A stretch of DNA of 11,583 nt, from assembly GCA_019312985.1 (NCBI GenBank), contig JAFDCC010000182.1, positions 1 through 11,583 on the forward strand. Direction: 5' to 3'. Positions 1 through 6,006 of this stretch are shown here, one piece after another; within the stretch, counting starts at the first letter, position 1, and each line of letters opens with the position of its first letter. Below the pieces are notes generated by a model. That model saw only the letters and a list, made by a program, of their open reading frames with translations. It searched no databases and was not told where the DNA came from. Made by a program: the position numbers and the translations under genes. This stretch comes from Deltaproteobacteria bacterium (lineage in GTDB: Bacteria; Desulfobacterota; Desulfobulbia; Desulfobulbales; BM004).

Positions 1-73
1 AAATGCTCGATAAGTCGGTTTTGTTTTTGTCTGCTAAGTCTACTTTTCCGCATTGAGCTATCCTAAATAATTT

Positions 74-102
74 TTGTTATCTAGGACAGCCCCTTATATA
101 AA
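74..102 (+). promoter_or_regulatory. Sigma70-type promoter for the 97-residue protein gene
   Basis: A -35-like TTGTTA (74-79; four of six consensus bases) is separated by exactly 17 nt from a -10-like TATAAA (97-102; five of six). Transcription would start near 109, giving a leader of about 40 nt to the ATG at 151. A perfect 10-bp palindrome (107-116) covers the expected start point. Inferred from consensus matching only. Confidence 0.5.
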
Positions 103-150
103 CTTGCCGGCGCCGGGCGGCACAGGAATTCACCGGAACAGGGAGGGCCT

Positions 151-444
151 ATGGAGAATGAATTACACCAGGAACTTACCGGCTGGGGAACGGTTGTCAG
201 GGGTGATACCACCTACAAAAAAATTTACTACCGGGTAATTATCGAAAAAGAGGACCCCGACGATGACGAGCCCGACATCTACGGCACCGTCAACGACAAG
301 CGGGGCGACCCCCTGGATATTGCCGTATTTGTGACATCCGCGGAGGATATTTTCCTGCATCTCAGTGACGGCAGGTATCTGAAGATCGTATTTCTCGATG
401 AAAGCGACGAGTTTGAAGTGGTGGGCGGGTTCAGGCAGGGGTAG
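151..444 (+). CDS. Small acidic protein of unknown function (97 aa)
   Basis: I do not recognise this family. The ATG is preceded by a good Shine-Dalgarno sequence (GGGAGGG, about 5 nt upstream), and a plausible promoter lies 50 nt further up, so the gene looks real. The protein has no signal peptide, no membrane segment and no cysteines. An acidic stretch (EKEDPDDDEPD, residues 32-42) separates an N-terminal segment rich in aromatic and beta-prone residues (GWGTVVRG, KKIYYRVII) from a C-terminal half of alternating hydrophobic residues (DIAVFVT, DIFLHLSDGRYLKIVFL, FEVVGGF). The pattern predicts a small, mostly beta, cytoplasmic fold, possibly a compact barrel; this is inference from residue pattern. 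It stands alone upstream of tRNA-Ser and is followed by a 141-nt non-coding gap, so context gives no function. It may be a lineage-restricted protein. Confidence 0.75.
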   Translation: MENELHQELTGWGTVVRGDTTYKKIYYRVIIEKEDPDDDEPDIYGTVNDKRGDPLDIAVFVTSAEDIFLHLSDGRYLKIVFLDESDEFEVVGGFRQG

Positions 445-529
445 CACGTTTCCATCTGTTGCTTTTTTGCCTCTCTGTTGAAATTGCCGCGTGAAATGGT
501 TAAGCTGAAATATCAGTTCGAGTTTTTGT

Positions 530-558
530 TTGTATATTTTTTTTGAAAAGGGTATTAA
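530..558 (+). promoter_or_regulatory. Candidate promoter of the tRNA-Ser/ffs transcript
   Basis: TTGTAT (530-535) and TATTAA (553-558) are spaced by 17 nt and would start transcription near 565, about 20 nt before the mature 5' end of tRNA-Ser. Each hexamer is a partial match to sigma70 consensus. A second -35-like TTGAAA (543-548) lies inside the spacer but has no good partner. The surrounding sequence is strongly T-rich, as is common upstream of stable RNA genes. Confidence 0.35.
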
Positions 559-585
559 CCAGCGGCGAAAATAAACAGGGTGGGC

Positions 586-671
586 GGAGAGGTGACCGAG
601 TGGCTTAAGGTGCACGCCTGGAACGCGTGTGTACGCAAGTACCGTGAGTTCGAATCTCACCCTCTCCGCCA
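586..671 (+). tRNA. tRNA-Ser (anticodon GGA)
   Basis: An 86-nt class II tRNA. The acceptor stem GGAGAGG (586-592) pairs perfectly with CCTCTCC (661-667), followed by discriminator G668 and an encoded CCA (669-671). The anticodon stem CACGC/GCGTG encloses the loop CTGGAAC with GGA at 620-622, reading UCC/UCU. The long variable arm (GTAC/GTAC with a GCAA loop) is diagnostic for serine, and the T arm is GTGAG-TTCGAAT-CTCAC. Only 23 nt separate it from the SRP RNA, so the two are almost certainly cotranscribed and separated by RNA processing. The order tRNA-Ser, SRP RNA, dnaX, ybaB-type gene, recR is also known from Bacillus. Confidence 0.97.
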
Positions 672-694
672 TTCTTTAAGGAAGTCTTCAGTGT

Positions 695-795
695 GATAGC
701 CAGGTTCTGCGCAACAAAGACTCGCGAACCCCGCCAGGTCCGGGAGGAAGCAACGGTAGTGAGAAACTTTGTGTGTTGCAGAATACCTGGCTATC
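695..795 (+). ncRNA. ffs: 4.5S signal recognition particle RNA (small bacterial SRP RNA)
   Basis: This is the RNA scaffold of the signal recognition particle; it binds Ffh and helps target nascent membrane proteins to FtsY. The termini GATAGCCAGG (695-704) and CCTGGCTATC (786-795) pair perfectly over 10 bp, and the pairing continues inward (CTGC/GCAG, CAACAAAG/CTTTGTGTGTTG) to give the expected single long hairpin. The universally conserved Ffh-binding hairpin is at about 735-752: CCAGGTCC, then the apical loop, then GGAAGCA of the symmetric internal loop. The apical tetraloop reads GGGA, a GNRA loop differing from the GGAA of the E. coli RNA. Length (about 101 nt) fits the short Alu-less bacterial form. 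The exact mature ends are inferred from pairing. A six-T tract follows at 797-802. Confidence 0.95.
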
Positions 796-802
796 CTTTT
801 TT
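786..802 (+). terminator. Intrinsic terminator formed by the ffs terminal stem and a U-tract
   Basis: The closing stem of the SRP RNA (695-704 with 786-795) is followed after one C by six T residues (797-802), the pattern of a rho-independent terminator. The dnaX ATG starts at 809, only 7 nt beyond the tract, so dnaX needs read-through here or an internal promoter in the RNA genes. Confidence 0.6.
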
Positions 803-808
803 CTGCCA

Positions 809-2599
809 ATGTCCTACTTAGTCCTCGCGAGAAAATGGCGGCCCCAAACCTTTGAAGAGGTTGTCGGCCAGCAGCCGGTCATCAGGACGCTGCAGAATGC
901 CATTGAACGGAACCGCATACCCCATGCCATTATCTTCAGCGGCGTTCGGGGGGTGGGTAAGACCACCCTGGCCCGTCTTGTCGCCAAGGCCCTCAACTGC
1001 CAGGAAGGGCCGACCAAAGCCCCGTGCAACAGCTGTGCGCACTGCACCGAGATTACCGCCGGCAGCGCCATTGACCTCCATGAAATTGACGGTGCCTCCA
1101 ATCGCGGCATCCAGGAAATCCGGGAACTGAAGGAAAATATCCGTTTTTTCCCGACCAGGAGCAGGTACAAGGTCATTATCATTGACGAGGTCCACATGCT
1201 GACGACCGAGGCCTTCAATGCCCTGCTGAAGACCCTGGAGGAACCTCCGGCCCATGTTATTTTCATGTTTGCCACCACCGAACTGCACAAGATTCCCATT
1301 ACCATCCTTTCCCGCTGCCAGCGCTACGAACTGCAGAAGGTCTCCTCCCGCGACCTGTTCGCCTTTTTTGCAAAAATTGCCAGGGAAGAGAAAATCAGGA
1401 TCTCGGAGTGGGCCCTGAATATCATTGTCAGGGAGGCGGGCGGCAGCGTTCGTGACGGGCTCAGCCTCCTGGACCAGATCTTTTCCTTTGGCGGTGAGGA
1501 AATCACCGATGAAGACGTCACAGAGGTGCTCGGCCTGGTGGACAGCCAGGTTATCAGCTCCATGGCAGAGGCCGTCTTAAACGGTGACCTCGGGGCGGGT
1601 CTCAGGATTCTCGAGGAGACCTCCGCCTTCGGTGTTGACCTGAAAAGACTGGCCAACGACCTGCTCTACTACTTCCGCTCCCTGCTGATCTGCCGGGTCA
1701 GCGGTGCGCCGCAAAAACTTCTTGATCTGCCCGACGTGGAATTAGAAGAACTGTTGAGAATTGGGGCGGATCATACGGTGGAAACGCTGCAGCTCTATTT
1801 CAATATGCTGCTGAAAGGCGTTGAGGCAATGCAGTATTCCTCCCATCCGCGCCTGGCCTTTGAGATGGCACTGATCAGGGCAGCCGAGGCGGGAAACGTC
1901 GTGCCGGTAACGGAACTGCTTGATAAACTCGTGACCCTGCAGCCCGGAACCGTTGCCGTGCCGCCGGCCGCAGCTGCTGCCCATGTGGAAAAAGCCCCGC
2001 CCCCTGCAGCGGCAAAAAGGAAAAAGGCCGAACCGCAGCCGAAAAGGGCGGCTTCGGCCGGGCCGGAAAAAACCACACAGCAGGAAAAAGAAACGGTTGC
2101 CGAAACCCCTTCACCACCCGTAAAGCAGCGGGAGGAGAGAGGCGCTCCAAATACCGTGCCCCAGCCGGCGGCTGCAAAGGTTGTCGCAGACAACCTGCCG
2201 CCGCCCTCCGGCCAAGAGGTGCGGCGGAACTGGGACGGGTTCATCGACTACGTCATGGACAGAAAGAAGTGGATGGCTCACACCCTGCGCCTCAGCTCCG
2301 GCGTGCGCGAGGAAGGCTCCGACCTTATTCTGAAGTTTGATGACCCTTCCGACTGCAAGGTGCTGCAGTCAAAGGAAAACATGAAGTTCCTCACCGAGTT
2401 TTCCCAGGATTTCTTCCAGAAGGAATTCAAGGTGCGCATAAAAATCCGCGGTGGCGACCTTCACGAGAGTGTAGGGGAAAACGGCACCGGTCCCCAGGAA
2501 GAACGACGGGCCCTGGCCAACGATCCGCTTGTCCAGATGGCCACCGAGATCCTCGGCGGCAGGGTGATCCACATCAGGACAGGGCCGCGCAGCAGGTAA
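809..2599 (+). CDS. dnaX: DNA polymerase III subunit tau (clamp-loader ATPase)
   Basis: DnaX is the motor of the clamp loader, which places the beta clamp on primed DNA and ties polymerase cores to the helicase. I chose ATG 809 (596 aa) because it gives the family-typical start MSYLVLARKWRPQTF; an in-frame GTG at 773 would add 12 residues encoded inside ffs. Visible motifs are Walker A GVRGVGKT (45-52), zinc ligands C64, C73, C76 and C79, Walker B DEVH (126-129), and the SRC motif (168-170) with the arginine-finger R169. Residues of about 171-365 form the lid and collar domains. A Pro/Ala/Lys-rich linker (about 377-470) precedes a tau-specific C-terminal domain (about 471-596) beginning near NWDGF. 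No Shine-Dalgarno sequence precedes the ATG, where the SRP RNA arm and U-tract lie. The linker has A-rich runs but no canonical slippage heptamer, so a separate gamma form is not evident. Confidence 0.97.
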   Translation: MSYLVLARKWRPQTFEEVVGQQPVIRTLQNAIERNRIPHAIIFSGVRGVGKTTLARLVAKALNCQEGPTKAPCNSCAHCTEITAGSAIDLHEIDGASNRGIQEIRELKENIRFFPTRSRYKVIIIDEVHMLTTEAFNALLKTLEEPPAHVIFMFATTELHKIPITILSRCQRYELQKVSSRDLFAFFAKIAREEKIRISEWALNIIVREAGGSVRDGLSLLDQIFSFGGEEITDEDVTEVLGLVDSQVISSMAEAVLNGDLGAGLRILEETSAFGVDLKRLANDLLYYFRSLLICRVSGAPQKLLDLPDVELEELLRIGADHTVETLQLYFNMLLKGVEAMQYSSHPRLAFEMALIRAAEAGNVVPVTELLDKLVTLQPGTVAVPPAAAAAHVEKAPPPAAAKRKKAEPQPKRAASAGPEKTTQQEKETVAETPSPPVKQREERGAPNTVPQPAAAKVVADNLPPPSGQEVRRNWDGFIDYVMDRKKWMAHTLRLSSGVREEGSDLILKFDDPSDCKVLQSKENMKFLTEFSQDFFQKEFKVRIKIRGGDLHESVGENGTGPQEERRALANDPLVQMATEILGGRVIHIRTGPRSR

Positions 2600-2616
2600 C
2601 GGCGGCCCGTTTTTTT
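2582..2616 (+). terminator. Rho-independent terminator overlapping the dnaX stop codon
   Basis: GGGCCGC (2582-2588) and GCGGCCC (2602-2608) form a perfect all-GC 7-bp stem with a 13-nt loop containing the dnaX TAA stop (2597-2599). A G and seven T residues (2610-2616) follow. A smaller alternative hairpin, AACGG/CCGTT (2598-2602 with 2607-2611), uses the same bases. It would end or attenuate the dnaX transcript before ybaB-recR. Confidence 0.6.
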
Positions 2617-2701
2617 CCATGTGCCGCAGGCCTCTCTCCAGAGGGCGAAATTCCACCCGGAACGCAGCTGAAAAAGATTACAGAGACAGGATGCTATCAC
2701 C

Positions 2702-3010
2702 ATGGACATGAGCGAGATAATGAGACAGGCGCAGCAGATGCGGCAGAAGATGAGCCAGGTCCAGAATGAGCTGGCCGGCCGGACCGTCAGCGCTTCCGCC
2801 GGCGGCGGCATGGTTTCGGTAACGGTAAACGGCAGAAATGAACTGCTGTCCATCCGCATTGACCGGGAGGTCATCAAGCCGGAAGAGCAGGGGATGCTGG
2901 AGGATCTTGTCCTGTCCGCGGTGAACGAGGGCCTCAGAAAGTCCCAGGAAATGGCCCGGAAGGAAATGGGCAAATTCACCGGCGGCATAAATATTCCGGG
3001 GTTGTTTTAA
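2702..3010 (+). CDS. ybaB: YbaB/EbfC family nucleoid-associated DNA-binding protein
   Basis: A 102-residue member of the YbaB/EbfC family: small dimeric, DNA-binding, nucleoid-associated proteins usually encoded between dnaX and recR. The layout matches the family: an N-terminal amphipathic helix rich in Gln and Met (MRQAQQMRQKMSQVQNELAG, about residues 7-26), a central beta section with a glycine run (SASAGGGMVSVTVNGRNELLSIRID), and a C-terminal helix (about 63-91) starting with the typical MLEDLV. Two ATGs lie close together (2702 and 2708); 2702 is preferred as the longer form, but both have only a weak AGG about 11-17 nt upstream, so the exact start is uncertain by two residues. A terminator and a 102-nt gap separate it from dnaX, while recR follows after 19 nt, so it is probably cotranscribed with recR. 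Its precise cellular role is not established by sequence. Confidence 0.94.
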   Translation: MDMSEIMRQAQQMRQKMSQVQNELAGRTVSASAGGGMVSVTVNGRNELLSIRIDREVIKPEEQGMLEDLVLSAVNEGLRKSQEMARKEMGKFTGGINIPGLF

Positions 3011-3029
3011 CGGCCGGAAGGGGGAGATA

Positions 3030-3632
3030 ATGCAGGTCGTTCCACCAGCACTGGAGAGGCTGATCCAGGACTTGAACAGGCTGCCCGGCATCGGCAGGAA
3101 AACGGCGAGCCGTCTTGCCATGCACATCATGCGCAGCCCGGCCGAAGAGGCCAGAACCCTTGCCGCCGACCTGGCAGAGCTGCACCATGCCGTCCGGCTC
3201 TGTTCCAGGTGTTTTGTCTTCTCCGAGACGGACCCCTGTAAGATCTGTGCCGACCCCGGCCGCCTTCAGGATATTATCTGTGTTGTCGAGGGGCCGGATG
3301 ACCTTCTCGCCATTGAAAAAACAGGGGCCTACCAGGGCCTTTACCACATCCTCCATGGCGTCCTCGCCCCGATGGACGGTATCGGTCCGGACGAGATAAA
3401 AATAAATGAACTGGTTGACCGCGTCCGGCAGGAGAAAATTGCGGAAATTCTCGTGGCGACCAGTTCAACGGTTCCGGGCGAGGCAACCGCATCCTATCTG
3501 GCGAGGATATTTCAGGCTGACGGGGTGAAGGTGACGAGGCTTGCCTGCGGCATTCCCATGGGGATGGACATAAAGTACGCTGATGATGTAACCCTGGCCA
3601 GGGCCATAGAAACTCGCCGGGAATCAAAGTGA
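3030..3632 (+). CDS. recR: Recombination mediator protein RecR
   Basis: RecR acts with RecO (and RecF) to load RecA on SSB-coated single-stranded gaps during recombinational repair. The 200-residue length is standard. The ATG follows a strong GGGGGAG Shine-Dalgarno sequence. Domains in order are a helix-hairpin-helix with LPGIGRKTASRLA (18-30), a four-cysteine zinc site (C58, C61, C70, C73), a Toprim domain from about 81 beginning with VVEGPDD (85-91, E87 being the Toprim acid), and a C-terminal conserved segment TRLACGIPMGMDIKYADDVTL. The last segment carries GMD where many homologues have GGD, a mild substitution. The gene sits 19 nt after ybaB, an order conserved widely in bacteria. A hairpin with T-rich tail about 85 nt downstream probably ends the transcript. 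Confidence 0.97.
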   Translation: MQVVPPALERLIQDLNRLPGIGRKTASRLAMHIMRSPAEEARTLAADLAELHHAVRLCSRCFVFSETDPCKICADPGRLQDIICVVEGPDDLLAIEKTGAYQGLYHILHGVLAPMDGIGPDEIKINELVDRVRQEKIAEILVATSSTVPGEATASYLARIFQADGVKVTRLACGIPMGMDIKYADDVTLARAIETRRESK

Positions 3633-3662
3633 TCTGTTTTGCCTGTTTTATGTGATATTTGC

Positions 3663-3689
3663 TTGACAGTAAGAGGAATTGCTGGTAAT
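3663..3689 (+). promoter_or_regulatory. Possible promoter upstream of tRNA-Val (perfect -35, weak -10)
   Basis: TTGACA at 3663-3668 is a perfect -35 hexamer. The best downstream -10 choices are poor: GGTAAT (3684-3689, 15-nt spacer) or TAATTG (3686-3691, 17-nt spacer). It lies between recR and tRNA-Val, and the putative recR terminator would fall inside its transcript, which argues against it. Tentative. Confidence 0.2.
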
Positions 3690-3716
3690 TGGTTTCCGTT
3701 TCAGCCGGGTCGTTCC

Positions 3717-3743
3717 ACGGTTCTAACAAACCGTTTGGTTTTT
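3717..3743 (+). terminator. Probable intrinsic terminator downstream of recR
   Basis: ACGGTT (3717-3722) and AACCGT (3729-3734) form a 6-bp stem with a 6-nt loop, followed by a T-rich tail TTGGTTTTT. A competing hairpin AAACC/GGTTT (3728-3732 with 3737-3741) overlaps it. The stems are short and only half GC, so strength would be modest. Confidence 0.35.
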
Positions 3744-3778
3744 GAAAAAAGATTACCGCTAAATCAGCTTCATGGTGT

Positions 3779-3853
3779 AGGCGCGTAGCTCAGCGGGAGA
3801 GCGCTTCCCTGACGCGGAAGAAGTCGGCGGTTCGAAACCGCCCGCTCCTACCA
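3779..3853 (+). tRNA. tRNA-Val (anticodon GAC)
   Basis: A 75-nt cloverleaf. The D arm is GCTC-AGCGGGA-GAGC, the anticodon arm CTTCC-CTGACGC-GGAAG with GAC at 3811-3813 (reads GUC/GUU), the T arm GGCGG-TTCGAAA-CCGCC, discriminator A3850 and encoded CCA 3851-3853. A35/C36 and A73 agree with known valine identity elements. The acceptor stem AGGCGCG (3779-3785) with CGCTCCT (3843-3849) has one C-U mismatch at the fourth pair (C3782 against T3846); all other pairs are Watson-Crick. All other arms are intact, so I call it functional with caution. Confidence 0.92.
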
Positions 3854-3877
3854 AATTGAGCATCGGGTAACGGGATA

Positions 3878-3936
3878 AAGCCTAGGCTTCGCTGTGGTTG
3901 TCCGCCACAAAAGGTCACACCTGGCGAAGCTTTCTT
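3878..3936 (+). other. Compact three-way-junction structure downstream of tRNA-Val
   Basis: GCTTCGC (3886-3892) pairs perfectly with GCGAAGC (3924-3930) and can extend outward by a G-T and an A-T pair. Inside lie two hairpins, TGTGG/CCACA (3893-3897 with 3905-3909) and AGGT/ACCT (3912-3915 with 3919-3922), leaving almost no unpaired linker. A perfect 12-nt palindrome AAGCCTAGGCTT (3878-3889) overlaps the 5' strand and could compete. The structure is followed by TTTCTT, so the simplest role is termination and 3' protection of the tRNA-Val transcript. It could instead be part of the thrS upstream control region or a remnant of a structured RNA. Confidence 0.45.
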
Positions 3937-3942
3937 GCATCT

Positions 3943-3965
3943 GGGCCAGGGTATAATGGGCCAGG
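3943..3965 (+). promoter_or_regulatory. thrS promoter -10 box flanked by an 8-bp direct repeat
   Basis: A perfect -10 hexamer TATAAT (3952-3957) lies about 83 nt before the thrS ATG. It is bracketed by two exact copies of GGGCCAGG (3943-3950 and 3958-3965). No good -35 is found at 16-18 nt; TTGCAT (3935-3940) is only 11 nt away. The missing -35 could mean activator dependence, and the repeat could be an operator. Transcription would begin within or next to the second repeat. Confidence 0.4.
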
Positions 3966-4040
3966 AAAATTATCCGCATAACAGCAGAATAGATTGCACT
4001 TTCTCTGTCATGGAGACAGCGCACTGTACAGGTTGAATAT

Positions 4041-5978
4041 ATGTCTGAAATAATGGTCACCCTACCGGAAGGAGAGGCAAAGCCCTTTGGGGCGGACACC
4101 TCTGTTGCCGACGTTCTTGCTGCCCTGCTTTCCAACAAGCAGCGGAAGCAGACGGTGGCCGCCGGTGTCGGCGACACCCTGGTTGACCTGTCGGTGAAGC
4201 TCGCCAGTCTCGGGCAGGAGGAGATAGAGCTGCGTCCTGTTGTTCTTTCCAGTGACGAAGGTCTCGATATCCTGCGCCACAGCACGGCGCACCTCATGGC
4301 CAAAGCGGTCCTCGACCTGTACGGCCCCGATGTCAGAGTTGCCATTGGGCCTGCCATTGAAGACGGCTTCTACTACGACTTTGAGCGGGAAACCCCTTTC
4401 AGGCCGGAAGATTTCGAAGCAATCGAGGCCGCAATGCTTGATATCGTTCAAAAAAGGATGCCCTTTGAAAGAAAGGTCATGGCAAGAGAGGAGGCCATTG
4501 CCCTTTTTGAGGAAAGGGGAGAAAAATACAAGGTTGAACTGCTGGGCGAGATTGAAGGGGACACGGTGAGCCTCTACCAGCTCGGTGACTTTGCCGACCT
4601 CTGCCGCGGCCCCCATGTTCCTGACATCGGCTGGCTTCAGGTTTTCAAACTGATCAAGGTTGCCGGGGCATACTGGCGCGGTGATGAACACAACGAGATG
4701 CTGCAGCGTTTATACGGCACCGCCTTCAGCGACAAAAAAAAGCTGAAGAAGTACCTCAATGACCTGGAAGAAGCCAAAAAGCGCGACCACAGGAAACTGG
4801 GGAAGGAGCTCGGCCTTTTTACCATCAGCGACCAGGTAGGCCCCGGCCTTATTCTCTGGCAGCCGAAGGGTGCGCTGCTGCGCAGAATCATCGAGGACTA
4901 CTGGAAGAAAGAGCACTACCGCCATGACTATGAACTCCTCTACACCCCGCACATAGCCAGGCTCGACCTCTGGAAGACCAGCGGCCACCTGGATTTTTAC
5001 AGCGAGAACATGTACTCTTCCATGGCAATTGACGAGGTGCAGTACCAGCTCAAGCCCATGAACTGCCCCTTTCATATTGGCATCTACAAGTCCCAGATGC
5101 GCAGCTACCGTGAGTTCCCGATACGCTGGTGCGAACTGGGAACGGTATACCGCTATGAAAGGACGGGGGTTCTGCACGGCCTTTTGCGGGTCCGGGGCTT
5201 TACCCAGGATGATGCCCACATCTTCTGCCGGCCGGACCAGCTCGAAGAGGAGATCTTCAATATTCTCGATCTCAACCTGAATATCCTGGAAACCTTTGGC
5301 TTTGACCAGTATGATATTTACCTGTCGACCCGGCCCGACAAGTATGTCGGCAGCGACGAACACTGGCAGAAGGCAACCGGCGCCCTCGAGCAGGCCCTGG
5401 AGAAGCGGGGTCTCTCATTTCAGCTGGATCCGGGCGAGGGGGTCTTTTACGGACCGAAGATCGATATCAAGATAAAGGATGTTCTGGGCCGCTCCTGGCA
5501 GTGTTCCACGATACAGGTGGACTTCAACCTGCCGGAACGGTTCGGGGTGCACTACATTGGTGAGGACGGCAGGGAGCACCAGCCGATTATGATCCACCGG
5601 GCCCTGATGGGGTCCCTGGAGCGCTTTATCGGTGTGCTGATAGAAAATTATGCCGGCGCCTTTCCCACATGGCTGGCACCGGTGCAGGCGCGCATCATGA
5701 ATATTACCGATGCCCAGAACGAGTACAGTGAAAAGGTATACCGCGAACTGCGCAAGGCCGGCGTCAGGATGGAGAAGGATTTGCGCAATGAGAAACTGAA
5801 CTATAAAATTCGCGAAGCGCAGCTGGCCAAAATACCATACATGCTGGTTGTCGGCGATCGTGAGGCCGAGGCGGGTACCGTTGCGGTGCGGGAGAGAAGC
5901 GGCAAAAACCTTCCTCCCATGTCCGTGGCGGATTTTGCTGCAAAGGTGAGGGAAGAGTGCGGTCCGGCCCTGGTGTAG
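4041..5978 (+). CDS. thrS: Threonyl-tRNA synthetase
   Basis: ThrRS, a cytoplasmic class II synthetase, charges tRNA-Thr and edits mischarged serine. The 645-residue length is typical. Domains in order are a TGS domain (about 5-66), an editing domain with HSTAH (80-84) and the CRGPH site (C188, H192), and a class II catalytic core with zinc ligands C342, H393 and H519. Motif 2 lies around YRYERTG (370-376) and the motif 3 arginine is R520. An anticodon-binding domain runs from about 545 to the end. All catalytic and editing residues expected for the family are present. The ATG at 4041 has only a weak AGG about 10 nt upstream; the in-frame ATG at 4053 is an alternative that would trim MSEI. The gene has its own likely promoter and is followed 60 nt later by infC, as in many proteobacteria. 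Confidence 0.98.
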   Translation: MSEIMVTLPEGEAKPFGADTSVADVLAALLSNKQRKQTVAAGVGDTLVDLSVKLASLGQEEIELRPVVLSSDEGLDILRHSTAHLMAKAVLDLYGPDVRVAIGPAIEDGFYYDFERETPFRPEDFEAIEAAMLDIVQKRMPFERKVMAREEAIALFEERGEKYKVELLGEIEGDTVSLYQLGDFADLCRGPHVPDIGWLQVFKLIKVAGAYWRGDEHNEMLQRLYGTAFSDKKKLKKYLNDLEEAKKRDHRKLGKELGLFTISDQVGPGLILWQPKGALLRRIIEDYWKKEHYRHDYELLYTPHIARLDLWKTSGHLDFYSENMYSSMAIDEVQYQLKPMNCPFHIGIYKSQMRSYREFPIRWCELGTVYRYERTGVLHGLLRVRGFTQDDAHIFCRPDQLEEEIFNILDLNLNILETFGFDQYDIYLSTRPDKYVGSDEHWQKATGALEQALEKRGLSFQLDPGEGVFYGPKIDIKIKDVLGRSWQCSTIQVDFNLPERFGVHYIGEDGREHQPIMIHRALMGSLERFIGVLIENYAGAFPTWLAPVQARIMNITDAQNEYSEKVYRELRKAGVRMEKDLRNEKLNYKIREAQLAKIPYMLVVGDREAEAGTVAVRERSGKNLPPMSVADFAAKVREECGPALV

Positions 5979-6006
5979 GGAAAGATCAAGCCGGGCCCGC
6001 TGCTGT

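Noticed and set aside
441-468. Terminator after the 97-residue gene
   Set aside because: Only a 4-bp stem (AGCA/TGCT) with a long loop precedes the T6 tract; too weak to call.
163-672. Long antisense frame over the 97-residue gene and tRNA-Ser
   Set aside because: It runs through a clear tRNA and has no ribosome site; it is a shadow frame.
773-808. Upstream GTG start for dnaX adding 12 residues
   Set aside because: The codons lie inside the SRP RNA 3' arm, there is no proper ribosome site, and the family N-terminus begins at the ATG at 809.
2000-2095. Possible programmed frameshift (gamma form) in the A-rich dnaX linker
   Set aside because: No heptamer fits the X XXY YYZ pattern in the correct phase with good re-pairing, the longest A run is six, and the -1 frame stays open for roughly 300 nt instead of stopping soon. 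No evidence for a short gamma product.
4005-4019. ThrRS operator mimicking the tRNA-Thr anticodon arm in the thrS leader
   Set aside because: A 5-bp hairpin CTGTC/GACAG is present but its loop (ATGGA) holds no threonine anticodon, and no second stem resembling the E. coli operator was found.
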